Assembly: GCA_035771165.1 (NCBI GenBank)
Contig: JAWNZC010000174.1
Location: forward strand, 1,349,001 to 1,413,000
Length of the DNA: 64,000 nucleotides
Reading direction: 5' to 3'
Source of the DNA: Paragorgia papillata
Lineage: Eukaryota; Cnidaria; Anthozoa; Scleralcyonacea; Coralliidae
Positions within the stretch are counted from its first letter, which is position 1. Each line of letters begins with the position of its first letter. A program made the translations under genes and the position numbers. The notes under the pieces were generated by a model. It saw only the letters and a program-made list of their open reading frames with translations, did not search any database and was not told the DNA's origin. Shown here piece by piece: positions 1-12,467 of the stretch.

Positions 1-59
1 GGAAACATCACGTAATATATTTATTTGCTAAGCTTTCGGCCTGTTGACTCAGGCCTTCA

Positions 60-1840
60 TTGTTCACAGTTGGCAGCAAAACATTGTTCATAGTTTGCAG
101 CATAACATTGTTCACAGTTGGAAGCAGTGCTGTGAGTAACTTCGTTACAAGTAGCTAGTTACAGTAACAAGTTACATTTTTAAGTAACTGTAACTAAAAC
201 TAGTTACTTCTTCTGAAGAAGTAACTGTAACTGTAACTAGTTACTTTTTGAAGAAGTAACTATGACTAGTTACTTTTTTAAAGAACTGTAACTAGTTACA
301 ATATTTGGTTTAAAAATGTGACTATAGTTACTGATTTTCAGTTGAGGATGTCATTCTTTCTTGATAAAAAATGGTTTTGATATAATGATAAAGATACATT
401 ATGTACAATTTGACTATTTCTGCTTAGTGACAACTATATTTAGCTGTAAAAACATAATTATGGTACTGGCATCTAAAAACCAGTAATTTCTTTGTTGATT
501 CTAGTAACATGCATGGACAAAGGAATGTAACTTTGTAACTAGTTACAAAATTTTTGAAGTTACTTTGTAACTGTAACTGTAACTATAGTTACTTTCTTTT
601 CCTTGTAACTTTTATCGGTAACTAGTTACTTTTCTAATGGTGTAACTTACTAACTGCAACTGGTTCCAAAAATTATGTAACTTTTACAGCAACTGGTTGG
701 AAGCAAAACATTGTTCACAGTTGGAAGCAAAACATTGTTCACATGCAGTTGGTAGCAAAACATTGTTCACAGTTGGCAGCACAACATTGTTCACAGTTGG
801 CAGCAAAACATTGTTCATAGTTTGCAGCATAACATTGTTCACAGTTGGTAGCAAAACATTGTTCACGGTTGGCAACACAATATTGTTGATAGCTCATCAT
901 TGTTCATGGTTGACAGCACAACATTGTTCACAGTTTGGAACTACAGCATTATTTTCAGTTGACAACAGACCATTATTCACAGTAGGCAGCATAACATTAT
1001 TCACATTTGGCAGCACAACATTATTCACAGTTGACAAGCACAACATTTTTCACAGTTGACAAGCATAGTATTATTCACAGTTGACAGCACAGCATTGTTC
1101 ACAGTTTGGAACTACAGAATTGTTTTCAGTTGACAACAGACAATTATTCACAGTTGGCAGCATAACATTATTCCCAGTTGGCAGCACAACATTATTCACA
1201 GTTGACAAGCACAACGTTATTCACAGTTGAAAAGCATAGCATTATTCACTGTTGATAGCACAGCATTGTTTATTGTTAGTAGCACAACATTATTCACAGT
1301 TGACAAGCGCAGCATTATTCACAGTTGGCAAGCACAGCATTATTTCACAGTTGACAAGCATAGTATATATTATTCACAGTTGACAAGCACATTATTCACA
1401 GTTGATAGCACAGCATTGTTTATGGTTGACCGTTGACAGCAAAACTTTATTCACAGTTGGCAGCACAGCATTGTTTATGGTTGACAAGCATAGCATTATT
1501 CACAGTTGGCAGCACAGCATTGTTTATGGTTAGTAGCACAACATTATTCACAGTTGACAAGCACAACATTATTCACAGTTGACAAGCATAATATTATTCA
1601 AAGTTGACAAGAAAAGCATTATTCACAGTTGGCAGCACAGCATTGTTTATGGTTAGTAGCACAACATTATTCACACTTGACAAGCACAACATTATTCACA
1701 GTTGACAAGCAAAGCATTATTCACAGTTGGCAGCACATCATTGTTTATGGTTGACAGCAAAACATTATTCACAGTTGGCAGCACAGCACTGTTTATGGTT
1801 GACAGCAAAACATTATTCACAGTTGGCAGCACAGCACAGC
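60..1840. repeat. 24-bp minisatellite array, degenerate
   Basis: Many imperfect copies of a unit of about 24 bp, of the form CAGTTGGCAGCACAACATTG followed by TTCA, fill 60-124 and 696-1840. Variants contain GACAAGCA or GATAGCACAG in place of GGCAGCACAA. Because 24 is a multiple of three, open frames appear by chance on both strands (an eight-residue FTVGSTTL-like period on the plus strand, LPTVNNVL-like on the minus). These are products of the repeat, not genes. The array is interrupted by a MITE at 125-695. Confidence 0.9.
125..695. mobile_element. hAT-type MITE, 571 bp, with 8-bp target duplication
   Basis: The element begins CAGTGCTGTGAGTAAC and ends with the complement of CAGTTGCTGTAAAAGTTAC. 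It is packed with GTAACTAGTTAC-type palindromic motifs. It is flanked by the perfect 8-bp direct repeat GTTGGAAG at 117-124 and 696-703. A CAGTG-like terminus with an 8-bp duplication is the hallmark of hAT elements. There is no coding capacity, so it must be mobilised in trans. The duplicated target is itself part of the minisatellite unit, so insertion came after the array formed. Confidence 0.88.
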
Positions 1841-2202
1841 TTAACATTGGCATTTTAAAACGTTGTTTACGAGTAAACATTAAGAAGCAATTTAGTTTAA
1901 GTATATATAATATGGTATAGATTTTAGTTTAATAATATCGTTTCATCCGGGAGAAATGCAACTGGAAATTCTAACAATTTTAGCAAGCCAAAATGTTAAA
2001 CTGTTAAAAAGATTCTACATATTCCAGAATATAGAAATAATTGTTGAACTAGAAAAGATGCATTTTTGGAGCTGCATTCGTCAACGTCTGAAAATAATAG
2101 AACAAAGCTAAAACATTGTTTACCAAAATTTATCGTAACAGAAACAAAATCAATGTAGCCTAAATATAAAAGTTTGAGTTTAACATCTCAGTTCATTATT
2201 AC

Positions 2203-2308
2203 CTTTCTCACACTGCTTTCCAGTAAAACCAGAATCACATGAACATAACTTCTTGGATGTTTCACATCCTCCATTATTTTTACACAAAAGACAGCTACAG
2301 TTAAATAA
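2203..2308 (-). CDS. EGF-like domain exon
   Basis: This 106-bp exon encodes NCSCLLCKNNGGCETSKK followed by LCSCDSGFTGKQCEK. The six EGF cysteines are in order, with the typical NGG-C and C-x-C-(x8)-C ends, and there is one extra N-terminal cysteine. The acceptor is CGTTTTTAG and the donor is G|GTAATAATG. It begins in phase 0, matching the phase-0 end of the PAN exon, which supports the model. Confidence 0.78.
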
Positions 2309-4662
2309 CTAAAAACGAAGTGAAATAGTTTTTATAATGATGAATTAAACCACTCTGTTTTATAATTGTAATTAGAAAAAAATGAAAAGTAACAGTAAGT
2401 AAAATAGACAATTAGCTAGATGGAAGATTTATCCGAATGTTTCATTATATAAGCGAGAATTTGTAGAAACAGTACGTTATTATTTATTGCTATAAATTGC
2501 AATAAATAATAAACGTGGTGTTTTCACAAATTTTCGCTTCTATTACTATTTTTCACCATGCAAACTTTCGCAAATATTATTGACCACATTTTCTTTCAAG
2601 ACTATAATCAAAGTCTTGATTTGAAGACTTGGTATAAATAATTTTGTTATTATACGCATGATTATAAACATTACAATATTAATATCCTTTATATTATAGT
2701 CAATTGATATTTGGTTATACAAACTTTAAAAACTCATTAACAAAGAAAAATCATAACCGTACCGTGGTTTTATTCTCCTGATTTACATAAACTTTAGCTT
2801 TAACTTTCCAAATGGTGATCGTTTTTAAAGCCATTCAAAACACTCGCAGAACGTGTTTTATCAGATCTAAAACACCCGGCTTCGCCTCGTGTATATCTGA
2901 TAAAACACTCCTGCTCATGTTTTAAATATTACTTAAATTATATGTCTGAATGGAGTGTTAAAACTCTTCCTAAAAACACTCCAAATGAAAGCACTAAAAG
3001 TGAAAGTGATCTTTTAATGCTGCAAAAAGCATTAAGTGTCCACTATAACTCTTATAAGAGTTCTATAGAAAACTTAACAAGTTTAAACGATGGAAATAGT
3101 GGATTAGTGTATACCAAAATATGTAAAGTCCCGCACAGACAACCAAGTTTTCCTTGACATGTTCCTTGGTAACTTTCCTTGCTCGTGTGTAGGATGAACA
3201 ACTTTTTTTCCAACAATTTTCCTTGACAAGTTATAAATTCTCGGGTGTACGGTTAGACAAGTTTTCCTTGGCGGCAATGATCGCGTAATAAGCTTCGGAG
3301 ATAAGTGCGCAGTGACGTACTGCGTAATATCTTGTCAATTTTTCCTACACGAACAATTTTCCTTGTTGAAAAGCAGGCACGACTAACTTTTAAACAAGGC
3401 CCCTTGTCAAGGAAAAACTTGTCAATTTGTGTCGTACACACGAACAAATAAAAATTGTCAAGGAAAAATCTGTTAATTTGTGTTGTACATAGGAATAAAT
3501 AAAACTTATACCGTTTTATCTCTGAATAAATCTTTAAATTATAACATTATTTTTGTGCGTTTTAATCTTTGAATGACACCTGGTCAACTCTATTTTAAAC
3601 ACTCCAATCGGCTCAATTTGTACATCTAGTTCTAATTTCAATTAGTGTTTAAAGGAAATGACACAAAACGCACGCGCAAAACTGAACACCGTTTAATTAC
3701 ATGTTGAAAATAAAACGCGGTGAAAGCCACAAATTGTAACATTTATATATTTCATTAATCGCCATGCAAAGCTTCAAACAAATAGAACTTGACGGGAAAA
3801 CTTGGTCGTCTGTGCGGGGCGGGGCTTAAGTGTTGGTGTCCGACAAGCAAAAACTGTTCATTGAAAAAAGACTCGTCATGACAATAGTCTACTTCTTACA
3901 GCTACAGCAATTTTCTGTTTGTAAAAATTTCTGTAGTTTCAAAATTAGTTTGAAATTAGTCTTCTATTTTAGCTACGTACTTACTCTTTCTGGTTCAAGC
4001 AATATGCAATAATCGTAATCTTTATCTTGTTTTAAATATTTAGGTTGTTCGGATGCCAGGGCATGAAGTAACTCGCAATTTTCTTTTCCGTCAGAAGAGT
4101 CGCCTTTTCTGAAGTTTGCTGATCTGCAACACGGCTCCAGATTGCACTGAAACATACAATGAATTTGCGACAAGGCATGTACTTTTTTATACACCACGCT
4201 GTTTAAACGATGACCTATATACGCATAGCAGAAACAAGAGCAATTTTCAAAAGAAAACCTTTTACATTAAAACAAAATTTCATTAAAACCAAAAGGGTGT
4301 TAGTAGTACAGTGGTTAGCTCATGCGCCTTTCATCTCTGCATGCAATCTTTCAATTAAAATATTTTGATCAAGCAAGATTTATCCACTATTACTGAAACT
4401 CTTGTTAAGGACTGACAAAAATGTAGCATATAACGATTCTATATTATGACAAATCAATTAATCAGTATTTTAGATTTGACGTACCTGCGTTGCTCCGTAA
4501 ATCTGCTGCGAATATTTTTTTGCATTTTCCGGAAGAGAAATTATCATGGGATTGAACAAGGTGAAAATTAAACGCCCAATATACCAGAAAGAGAAAGGTC
4601 AGGCGAAAGAATAGTCGTAATTGACCCGAAGACTTGATGAAAAAGTTCTTGTCTTTATACAT
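2203..4662 (-). CDS. Secreted PAN/apple + EGF protein, 5' part (three exons; continues off the left edge)
   Basis: Three exons fit together in phase. Exon 1 (4662-4485) starts at an ATG and encodes about 60 residues with a hydrophobic signal-like stretch (FFRLTFLFLVYWAFNFHLVQS, residues about 18-38). Exon 2 (4214-3985) encodes a PAN/apple-like domain. Exon 3 (2308-2203) encodes an EGF-like domain. Donors are G|GTACG, A|GTAAGT and G|GTAATA, and all acceptors end in AG. Phases run 1, 0, 1, so the frame stays open through both joins and a further exon is needed below 2203. The likely product is an extracellular or membrane-anchored adhesion or recognition protein. PAN plus EGF is a common cnidarian arrangement, often with later fibrinogen-like or lectin domains, but no function can be assigned. 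The fibrinogen exon at 17.5 kb lies upstream of this start and so is not its 3' end. Confidence 0.72.
2835..2925. repeat. Foldback hairpin
   Basis: AAAACACTCGCAGAACGTG and TTTTATCAGATCTAAAACAC on the left pair with complements on the right around a centre of GGCTTCGCCTCG. It is one of a series of long imperfect hairpins in this window with CG-rich, self-complementary centres. Confidence 0.65.
3127..3828. mobile_element. MITE with GTCCCGCACAGAC-type inverted ends
   Basis: The left end reads AAGTCCCGCACAGACAACCA and continues AGTTTTCC. The right end is the near complement (CCCCGCACAGACGACCAAG). The interior is filled with CAAGGAAAA and its complement in both orientations. No gene is seen inside. 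No clear target duplication was found, so the superfamily is left open. Confidence 0.6.
3985..4214 (-). CDS. PAN/apple domain exon
   Basis: This 230-bp exon starts in phase 1 after TATATAG and ends in phase 0 before GTAAGT. It encodes HRLNSVVYKKVHALSQIHCM followed by FQCNLEPCCRSANFRK and, later, a CELLHA segment. The pattern of L..IHC...C....C.S.NF followed by a C.L.. strand is that of the PAN/apple fold, in which paired cysteines hold a central helix. The usual 'C.S.N(Y/F)' signature is intact. Confidence 0.78.
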
Positions 4663-5377
4663 TATCAAATTGGACTCAACTCTCACAAGAAAAAAATTGA
4701 CTGACAATTTTATCACCCTTCTGGATAGATATATACAACAGAAATAATTCACAGCTGTAAAAGAATTGTCCTTTGGTCGAAAGCGCAACTCGTAGCTTGG
4801 CCACAGCTGCAATAAAAATGAAATTGGATCTGTTTTCCAGAGAACTAAATTGCAGCTCAGTAATTATCATACGCGGCGGTTGACTTTGTTGTCTTTTTGG
4901 TATTTTTTTAAACTTGAGAAATTTAATTAAAAACTTACATACCTATCAGTTGACTTTCGAAGTTCCCTCGAATTACCTAGAAAACTTCAAGTTAGAATAA
5001 ATTGAATAAGATAATTTATTAGTATGTCGACTAAACTACTTCCTTATAGAACATAGAGATTGTATGTATAAATCATCGCGTTCGGATAAGTGAATATTCT
5101 GCATAATTGAAAGACACAATATTGCCGTGTGTTCTATTTAGTGATTCTGTCAATTTAACAGTTAAAAATTAAATTAAAATAGACGTTTTGACTTTGTCAT
5201 TACACCGAACCGGCTGTGTTTAACGACACGTCGACGCTCTGTTTCAACGTTTTCACAAACAGCATTTTTTTCTTTGCGTAACAAAATAAAAGTTGAAAAC
5301 GTTTAGTGTTGTCTTTACATATTTCGCCGTTTAAAGTTTACAACTGTACAAAGAGAATTATTGTTTAGTGAATTATT
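4663..5377. other. Non-coding stretch upstream of the PAN/EGF gene
   Basis: AT-rich sequence with no open frame of note. It should include the minus-strand promoter of the PAN/EGF gene, but no promoter motif could be identified with confidence. Confidence 0.4.
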
Positions 5378-5702
5378 ATTATTATTATTATTATTATTAA
5401 AGAATATTTATACAGGTAAAGAACGCTTCAGTGAATATACACTGCTATTAACGCGTGTCCTGTGGATACCTAAGTCTAGAACAAAACAAAAGTGTGTACA
5501 ATACAAAATGAAATAATAACTTAACAATGTAATCTAATCTATAAATAGAAACAGATGTAAATTCAACAACATAAACCTAAGTAATCATGAAGTGCTTTCT
5601 TAGTGCTCTTTTAAATAGCATATAACTGTCAATAGATCTAATATCCCAAGGCAATTTATTAAACTCAATTGCTCCATGATAGTAGAAAGCCTGTTTTGTA
5701 GA
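5378..5702 (-). mobile_element. LINE 3' fragment (CR1/L2-like)
   Basis: The minus strand encodes a short tail, AFYYHGAIEFNKLPWDIRSI, then DSYMLFKRALRKHFM and a stop. This is the W/FN-LP-x-(D/E)IR...FK..L end typical of CR1/L2-group reverse transcriptase proteins. The fragment ends at a (TTA)n tract at 5378-5399, the likely 3' tail on the minus strand. It is 5'-truncated against the next LINE. Confidence 0.65.
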
Positions 5703-7450
5703 TGTATGTATGTATGTATGTAAAACTTTATTTAATGACGCTGGCCTCGTCAACGATTAGTTGATTTCCACGAAGGGCGTCAAACAATTATAACTATTAC
5801 AAAATAAATAAAGTAAAAAAGAAAGTATTTACAAGCAAATATATATGTACAGAAGTTGGTTAGTTAATAGGCGTGACCCATGAATTACAACATATTACAG
5901 TGTAGGTGCCCGATAACCATTTTGTTTCAATAAATTCTTAAAAGTGTATATTGATTCCGCTAGTTTAGTATCAAACGGAAGACTATTCCAGAGTTTAGCC
6001 CCACTATACTTGAAACTTTTTTTAAGAAATTCTCTTCTCGGTTTTGGAAGGGCTAAATCAGTGAGACCATTTCTGAAGTCATAGTTAGTTTGTAAAACAT
6101 TTCTCATTATTAATGTTTCTTTCAAGTTCGGTCAGGTATAGTTATTCAAGACTTTATACAACAATATTGATTTAGTTGTACATCGTCTTGTCTCTAAATT
6201 TTACCAAACAAGAGATCGAAGAACATCAGCAGATCTGGTCTCATAGCTAGCACCAGCTATTATTCTCGCAGGCCGATTTTAAAATTTTTGAAGTTTGTCT
6301 TTGAATTGTTGATTACAAACTCCCCATAAGGGAGAACAGTAATCGAAGTAAAGCTGTATCAGCGCGCGATAGATTGTTTGCAACGTGTTTGCGTGAATAT
6401 AAGGCTTGGTGCGTTTCATTGTTCCAATGCCGGCCCCAACTTTTTTACAAATCAATTCAATGTGTTCATTCCAGTTAAGATTTTCGTCGAGCACAACGCC
6501 AAGACATTTGAAAGAGCGGACTTGAGGAATCGGTTGATTATTTATCATGACAGGAATATCACCAATCATTGTATTAAGGTTATACTTCGATCCTATATAC
6601 ATTAATTAGTTTTGTTTTAGTTGGATGGTGTTGCAATTTATTACTAACAAGCCATTCGCTGATTTTGTTCAAATCATTATTTAAATTTTCAGTAAGTGCC
6701 GCTAAATCATTGGCAGCCGAGGAAATTTGAGTATCATCGGCATATACGCAAGGGGTAGTTTTATCAAGACATTCCGGTAGATCATTTATGTAAAGTAAGA
6801 ATAATAAAGGACCTAGGATTGATCCCTGCGGAACACCACAAATAATCTTTTTTGATGCTGACGTTATGCCATTGACAATGCACACTTGTTCCCTATTAGT
6901 TAGGTAGGATTCAAACCAATCCAATTCAACGTTTGTTACTCCAAATTGTTCTTTCATCTTGTGCAGTAATATTTTATGATTAATTGAATCAAAAGCTTTG
7001 CGAATGTCAAGGAAAACAACACCATTCAATTCACCATTATCCATGTTTTCGTAAAATGCATCACACATTTGAATAAGTGCAGTGAGAGTTGAGTTCTTTG
7101 GTCGAAAACCATAAGATTCAAGCTTTATTTTAGGGATTATGACACTAATGCCATTGTTACGTGTGCCCTTTCCATGCTGTAATCGTTCAAAGTAATTGTC
7201 AAAATTACTACAGACGTTACCATCCAGACAATGTTTCACCAATAAGCATGTTTGTGTTTTTGAAAATTTCATGATGTTAGGTAACTGGAGATGTGCCAAT
7301 GCATTCGATTTAATAAAATCTCCAACTCGCTCCTGGAAATTTTGAACTCTTGAAATTTGTGTTGGATTCAAATTCAAAGTGATGATACTCGAATATGTCA
7401 ATAATGGGACAATCATACTTTTATAAATTGATTCTGCAAAATGGGACAAT
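5703..7450 (-). pseudogene. Non-LTR retrotransposon (CR1/L2-like) reverse transcriptase, broken
   Basis: Minus-strand pieces lie in order. 7449-6580 carries the reverse transcriptase core: an FLDIRKAFDSINHKIL palm motif, CGVPQGSILGPLLFLLYIND, and the YADDTQ catalytic box. 6602-6279 continues the thumb and downstream region in another frame. 6125-5895 carries the C-terminal KLWNSLPFDTK...F.N.L segment. Frame changes and stops separate the pieces, so it is dead. The 3' end at about 5703-5721 is an (ATGT)n-type tail on the plus strand. A 25-bp segment (GGGACAATCATACTTTTATA plus AATTG) is repeated at 7409 and 7442 at the 5' boundary. Confidence 0.88.
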
Positions 7451-7744
7451 CATACTTTTATAAATTGGGTGTCACGTAGCAATTTATTAATAGTCATTCA
7501 TTGGCTAAAGTAAAGTCGTACAATAAGATAACTTTAAAGACATCTGTCCTTACCAAAGTTCTTGTTAAAAAGCCGTTAGAATGTTCTAAATAATACATAA
7601 TTCATTTGTTTTAAAATTTAGAAAAATTAAAAAGTTATTTGTAGTCATTTTGAATCATTTAGTTTTTGTTGTACGACCTGTGTGACTGCTGGAGTGTTGT
7701 GCAACAGATAGACAGCTTTATTCAAAAAAGGATATCTAGTTCTG

Positions 7745-9075
7745 TTATAATAATAATAACAGTAATAATAACTATAATAATAATGGAAACTTTATTAATG
7801 ATTTTTTTCTAAACAAACAATTGTAAATCTTACTCATCGAGGTAATTTACAATCGACTACTTGTATCACAACTAAGCTACTTAAAAACTTAAAAGTTCAG
7901 TAAGTCAGGATTCGTCCATTCCTTATTTCTGCAGCAAAAAATATAATAGGTTGTTCTGATGGCAATAGATATCATTTTTCTGACACAATAATTTTGATGC
8001 TTCACATCAACTCCTACATCGTTTAACATTGCTATAAAGGAGGTACACTCTTTTGCGAAAACACCGAGTGAACTAATCGAGAGATTGACAAATTTAACAG
8101 TGCTAAAGTGTTCACTTTGTTGTCTAACTATTTCTTCATACTTGGCTTTTTTGCGCTCTACGTTGTTTTGAAGGTTGGATTCAAATCCCACGGTAAGTTC
8201 GACTATATATAGACATCCCTTTGAAGTAGATAGGAATAAATCTGGACGATATATATTTGTTACCAGTTATTATTGAGGGGCTTTTGAATTCAGGAAGATC
8301 AACAAAAACGTTGGCAGTTTGTAGGGTCTTGGCAAGAAAGTTGAGAATAGAGTCGTGTCTCCACGTAAAACGTTCAAGGTATGATTGACATCCGGCAACC
8401 ACGTGTAGGAGAGTTTCTGGGCGTAAGCAAAAGGAACAGTCAGAACTTGATGATATACCCCATCTGGAAAGGTTTTTGCGGGTAGGAAGAGAGTTATTGA
8501 TATAACGCATAGTAAAATTATAGATGTTTTTTGGTAGTTTAGATTGAGAAGCAGACCAGAATTTGTTTAGCTTTGGTAAGGAGAATTTCGTAACATTCGA
8601 GAAAAATGAGCCTTGACAGGTCAAGTGGTTTTGAAGTTTATCCTCTTGTCCAGAACGGAAATCTTTGATAACTTCCTTGGAAGAGTTGTAAATATCATAC
8701 TGAATGTTAGTGCTGTTATTAGTTGATTTCCAAAGTTCTTTTATTGATTCATTGGGAGATGTTTTTAAGGAATTTCGAAGAACTGTTTGACACTGAGTGA
8801 ATTTGATAGATGGTGGGAAAATACTTAGACCAAACTTGTTATGGGTTAGAAAGATGTTACTCAATGTTCCAGATACTGGTATTTCCAGCCATTTACGGAT
8901 GTATTTGTTTACAACGGAATCAATATTTTCAGAGACCCAAGTTTTGGACAAGGTAGGAACAGTAAAATTCCAGGATATTTTAAATAAGATGTAGCGACTG
9001 TAAAGAAGAAGAAGTTTATTTTTCGGATGTAGTGGTTTAAGGTCAATATCAGACATCAGTTCTGTGATGAGGTCA
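7745..9075 (-). pseudogene. Non-LTR retrotransposon C-terminal region, 5'-truncated
   Basis: Minus-strand coding at 9056-8181 and 8191-7889 belongs to one protein with a frame change near 8185. It starts within the region after the reverse transcriptase core (LHPKNKLLLLYSRYILFKIS, then a segment around WLEIPVSGTLSNIFL). It contains a C-terminal CCHC-type zinc motif (CSFCLRPETLLHVVAGC) followed by FTWRHDSIL, which is usual for this LINE group. The last part ends ...NKEWTNPDLLNF. The 3' end meets an (AAT)n tract at 7747-7784. No catalytic core is present. Confidence 0.8.
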
Positions 9076-9077
9076 TA

Positions 9078-9089
9078 ATAATAATAACC

Positions 9090-9147
<58 letters not shown>

Positions 9148-9216
9148 TGATGACAATAATAATCAATTTAATTTAATAAAAATAATAAAAGTAATAATAG
9201 CAATAGTAATAATAAC

Positions 9217-9248
<32 letters not shown>

Positions 9249-9272
9249 TAATAATAATCATAGACTAAGTTT

Positions 9273-9311
<39 letters not shown>
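9078..9311. repeat. (AAT)n and (TA)n microsatellites
   Basis: Long (AATAAT)n runs at about 9078-9145 and 9215-9250 are followed by a (TA)n run at 9277-9311. They sit against the truncated LINE. Confidence 0.9.
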
Positions 9312-9314
<3 letters not shown>

Positions 9315-10394
9315 CGATTATAGTATACCGTCAATGTAATAAAATTATTTCTTGGTATATTTGCTAGTCCAACACTGGGCAGGTGGAAATGTCTGCTTTG
9401 TTTATATAGTAGATCTATTGACAGCGTGTTTATTCTAGCCCTTCATCGTTACGTGATGATATTATTATACTGGCTGCCCGTTTTTTGTAATTTCTTTAAA
9501 TAAACTGAACTATCTAGTAAACCAGTCTAGATAATCAGTCTTAGTCTAAAAACAGTACGGTATTAAATACAGACAATTAGTTTGTTTAATTTTATCAACC
9601 AGTTAATACGTTTGTGAAGACATATGTCCACTAACGGGTTATTCCATTTCAGACAAATTGCTCGGCCTGCATTTGTGTTTACATTTAGACGGATTGGGTA
9701 TTATTATAATTCATTTAAAACCCAATATACACAATCCATTATATGTCATGTTTGTTGTGATAAATTTGTGTTATTTCTCCTTGTGTACATATGCAAATTT
9801 TTGGAAGAAAGCTTTCTTTGGCAAAATACGTTAATTTGTTGAAAAACTGTCTTCCTCGCCTTTTTCTATAATAAAGATATCTTGTCCTATATTTGAAATA
9901 AAAACTCACGACTCGTTACAGCAATTTTGTCAAAGACTTTTAGGGAAAATTAGTGGCCATCACCTCATCTTGCAATTGTGTTTGCAAGGCTAATATATGC
10001 AATGCCCCATGCATAGCCAAGAGATGGCAGCTGTACGTTTCACCACGATTCTTCAGGAGCCCAAATGAATTCAGAAAAGAGGAAAACATTGTTTGACATG
10101 TCAACGTGAGTTTAATAGACAACAGCTTTCGTCTTAGAAATTTCAGTATCCCTGCACGCAGGTCCAGTCTTCTATAATCTTTCTTCGAGATATAGTTTTT
10201 GCTGCATCAAATGATTATAACCTTTTCAACCCTGGCGTGGAGTAGCGCTCTGCCAATAACGAGTAAAATGGCGTTGGCAAGAGTAAAATACCAAAAGGGA
10301 ATTCAGGGTTGAGAAGTTAATAGTTGAGATAAGCTATAAATATAGCGTGATTCCTTCCACAGCTAATCTAGCTCATCAAAGGCCACTAAGGCCC
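9312..10394. other. Intergenic stretch, nothing recognised
   Basis: AT-rich sequence with only short random open frames. No domain, repeat end or RNA motif could be recognised on either strand. Confidence 0.4.
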
Positions 10395-10550
10395 CGTTTA
10401 CACTATACCGGATAGCTTTTTTGCCGGCACGAAAACCATACCGGATAGGCCTTCTGTTCACACACAAAACGCCTGTTCCGGCACAATTTCTGTGTCGGAA
10501 CGCCGCTGCGCCGCTCGGATCTCGAACGAGGTACATTTGTATCGGATAGA
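10391..10550. mobile_element. MITE end (GGCCCCGTTTACACT), truncated
   Basis: Begins GGCCCCGTTTACACTATACC with repeated CCGGATAG(G/C) and GCCGGCAC motifs. It is cut off at about 10550 by the tail of the next LINE, so the matching right end is absent. Related GGGGCTGTTTA(C/T)AT starts occur near 35124 and 58485. Confidence 0.5.
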
Positions 10551-10965
10551 ACTTTGAACTTTGAACTTTATTTAATCACGGAACTATTTCACAAAAAGAT
10601 ATATACAATAAAAGAAAAAAAGTGTTCTTCCAATAGTCCGTGCACACCAATATAGGAATAAAAATAAATGCTATTACAATCTAAATTATTTAGTTTATTT
10701 ACAAAGAATATTAGTAATTATATACATCCACAATAAAAATTAATTAGTGATCGACTTCAGCTGATGATTAAAATTACGAACTGAAGTCGTCAACTTAAGT
10801 TCATTAGGGAGGTTGTTCCAAACCACTGCTCCTCTATAGCTAAAAGCTTTTTTCATGTAATTGGTATTAGGTTTAGGAAATTGGAAATTAAATTGGGATT
10901 GCCTAGTTTTATAATCATGTATCTTGTCAACATGCTTATTTGGCGTGTTTGTTTCTGTTTAGTTA
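10551..10965 (-). mobile_element. LINE 3' fragment (CR1/L2-like)
   Basis: The minus strand encodes DYKTRQSQFNFQFPKPNTNY followed by MKKAFSYRGAVVWNNLP and NELKL...FNHQLKSITN with a stop. This is the conserved C-terminal end of CR1/L2-group reverse transcriptase proteins. The 3' tail is a short (ACTTTGA)n repeat at 10551-10567. The 5' side is cut by the element beginning at 10968. Confidence 0.75.
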
Positions 10966-11040
10966 TACAGTCGAACTCCAATTAACACCTTTGAGACCTC
11001 GCCTAGGTGCCTGCTTAGCAGGGGTGTCCGCTTAAAGGGA

Positions 11041-12460
11041 TGGATGCACATGCAGTAGGAGCACACACGTGGTGACAAGCTTTCTATGTCTACTATGTAC
11101 GTAGTTTGTTTTCACTATAACTAAGTTTTACTATAATAAAGCAATCAGCACAACACCAACGGACTTAACCAGGTTCACAATTCAAAGTGTTGGTCTCTCT
11201 CGATTAATCTCAAGTGTTTTGATTCTTACTGTTATCAAAGAAAACGTTCATTTTGATATGGATTTGTCCGTTTAAGTATAGGATAAATACCGAGAACGGA
11301 GGCTTTAAGCCAGATTACTAACCGACTTAAAACACGATTGAAGAAGGTTTTCTAAAAGATAGCATTTACCGAGTGTCGAACGACATTGTTATGTCAAATT
11401 TTAACGGGATTTTATGAAATAATGACTCCAAGGCAACCTTTGAATAATAGTTTATTAAACAACTTGAGAAGTACGTAAAGGTTCATTGAACACAGACTTC
11501 TACAAGCTTGTTTGGATAATTAGTATGAATAATTAGTACCAGATCTATCATACAGCATTGGGCATGCGTATTGATGCAGTATCAATCCCACATTTTATGC
11601 TCAACGTTCAGCGTAATAAATTGCTGACTCAACCAACAGATTTTGATGATTTTCATTGGTTTGCCTTCCTCCCGTAAACTACGTGGAGCGAAAAGCGAAA
11701 TGAGCGAAAATGCTCTCCTTCCCGTATGTGGGCACTACCGGCGTTACCATACGAGATAGTTGTAGTAGGCACCCTATGAATTTATAATGCGGGATTTATG
11801 GGATATAAATCACGCAAAAAAAACAAAGAAAACCGACTTGATCGTGTTTTAAGAAAGATTAATTTGCTCAAAGCTGGAACCCAAGATAGGTGCCCGGACA
11901 CGACCTGGAATTCACATTTTCTATATTCATGACAGTGAAAACAAATAATACAACAACTATATATCATTAGAAAGCTCTGTTAATGTAGATTTCAAATGTA
12001 TTAATAAGAAGACACATAGAGTACTAGGTTAGGAGAAATTCCACAAATTGAATTAACCATACAAGTTTTATAAATGTTATCTCTTGACACAATATTGAAT
12101 AAAACACAATCAAAGCTATTTTAACAGAATCCTAGGCAACTAATTGAAATTGTAATGGACTGTTTTCTAAATGAACCAAAAATTAATGTCCTAACAACAG
12201 ATTTTATAATTTGACTAGATAATTTACTCAAAATATGTCTAACTCAAAATATATAGGGGATAGCAACAAATCCATCCATTAAACTGTTAAGCATTATGTG
12301 TACTGCACATGCTGAAAATGGAAATGGGGGGGAAATGCATTTAAATGTTCGATATCAATGAAATAAAGACTACTGTACATTTAAAGCGTATAATACTGTT
12401 CAATACTTAACATTTTTGCATCTGGTAGTCACAAATTGTATTTTCGTGTCCTGGCAATAT
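11041..12460. other. Non-coding left interior of the 4-kb element
   Basis: No open frame or domain is recognised. The sequence lies inside the inverted-repeat element between its left end and the 3' end of the Mutator-like gene, and is probably 3' untranslated and spacer sequence of that element. Confidence 0.4.
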
Positions 12461-12467
12461 TCTTAAG

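Noticed and set aside
684..1920. Open frames with FTVGSTTL- or LPTVNNVL-like eight-residue periods
   Set aside because: A 24-bp minisatellite gives eight-residue repeats in any stop-free frame on both strands.
3973..4197. Reading the PAN exon as a single-exon open frame, or starting it at an internal TTTCAG (4147)
   Set aside because: The frame is open back to TATATAG at 4215, where phase 1 matches the signal-peptide exon, and the extra residues (HRLNSVVYKKVHALSQIHC) complete the PAN pattern.
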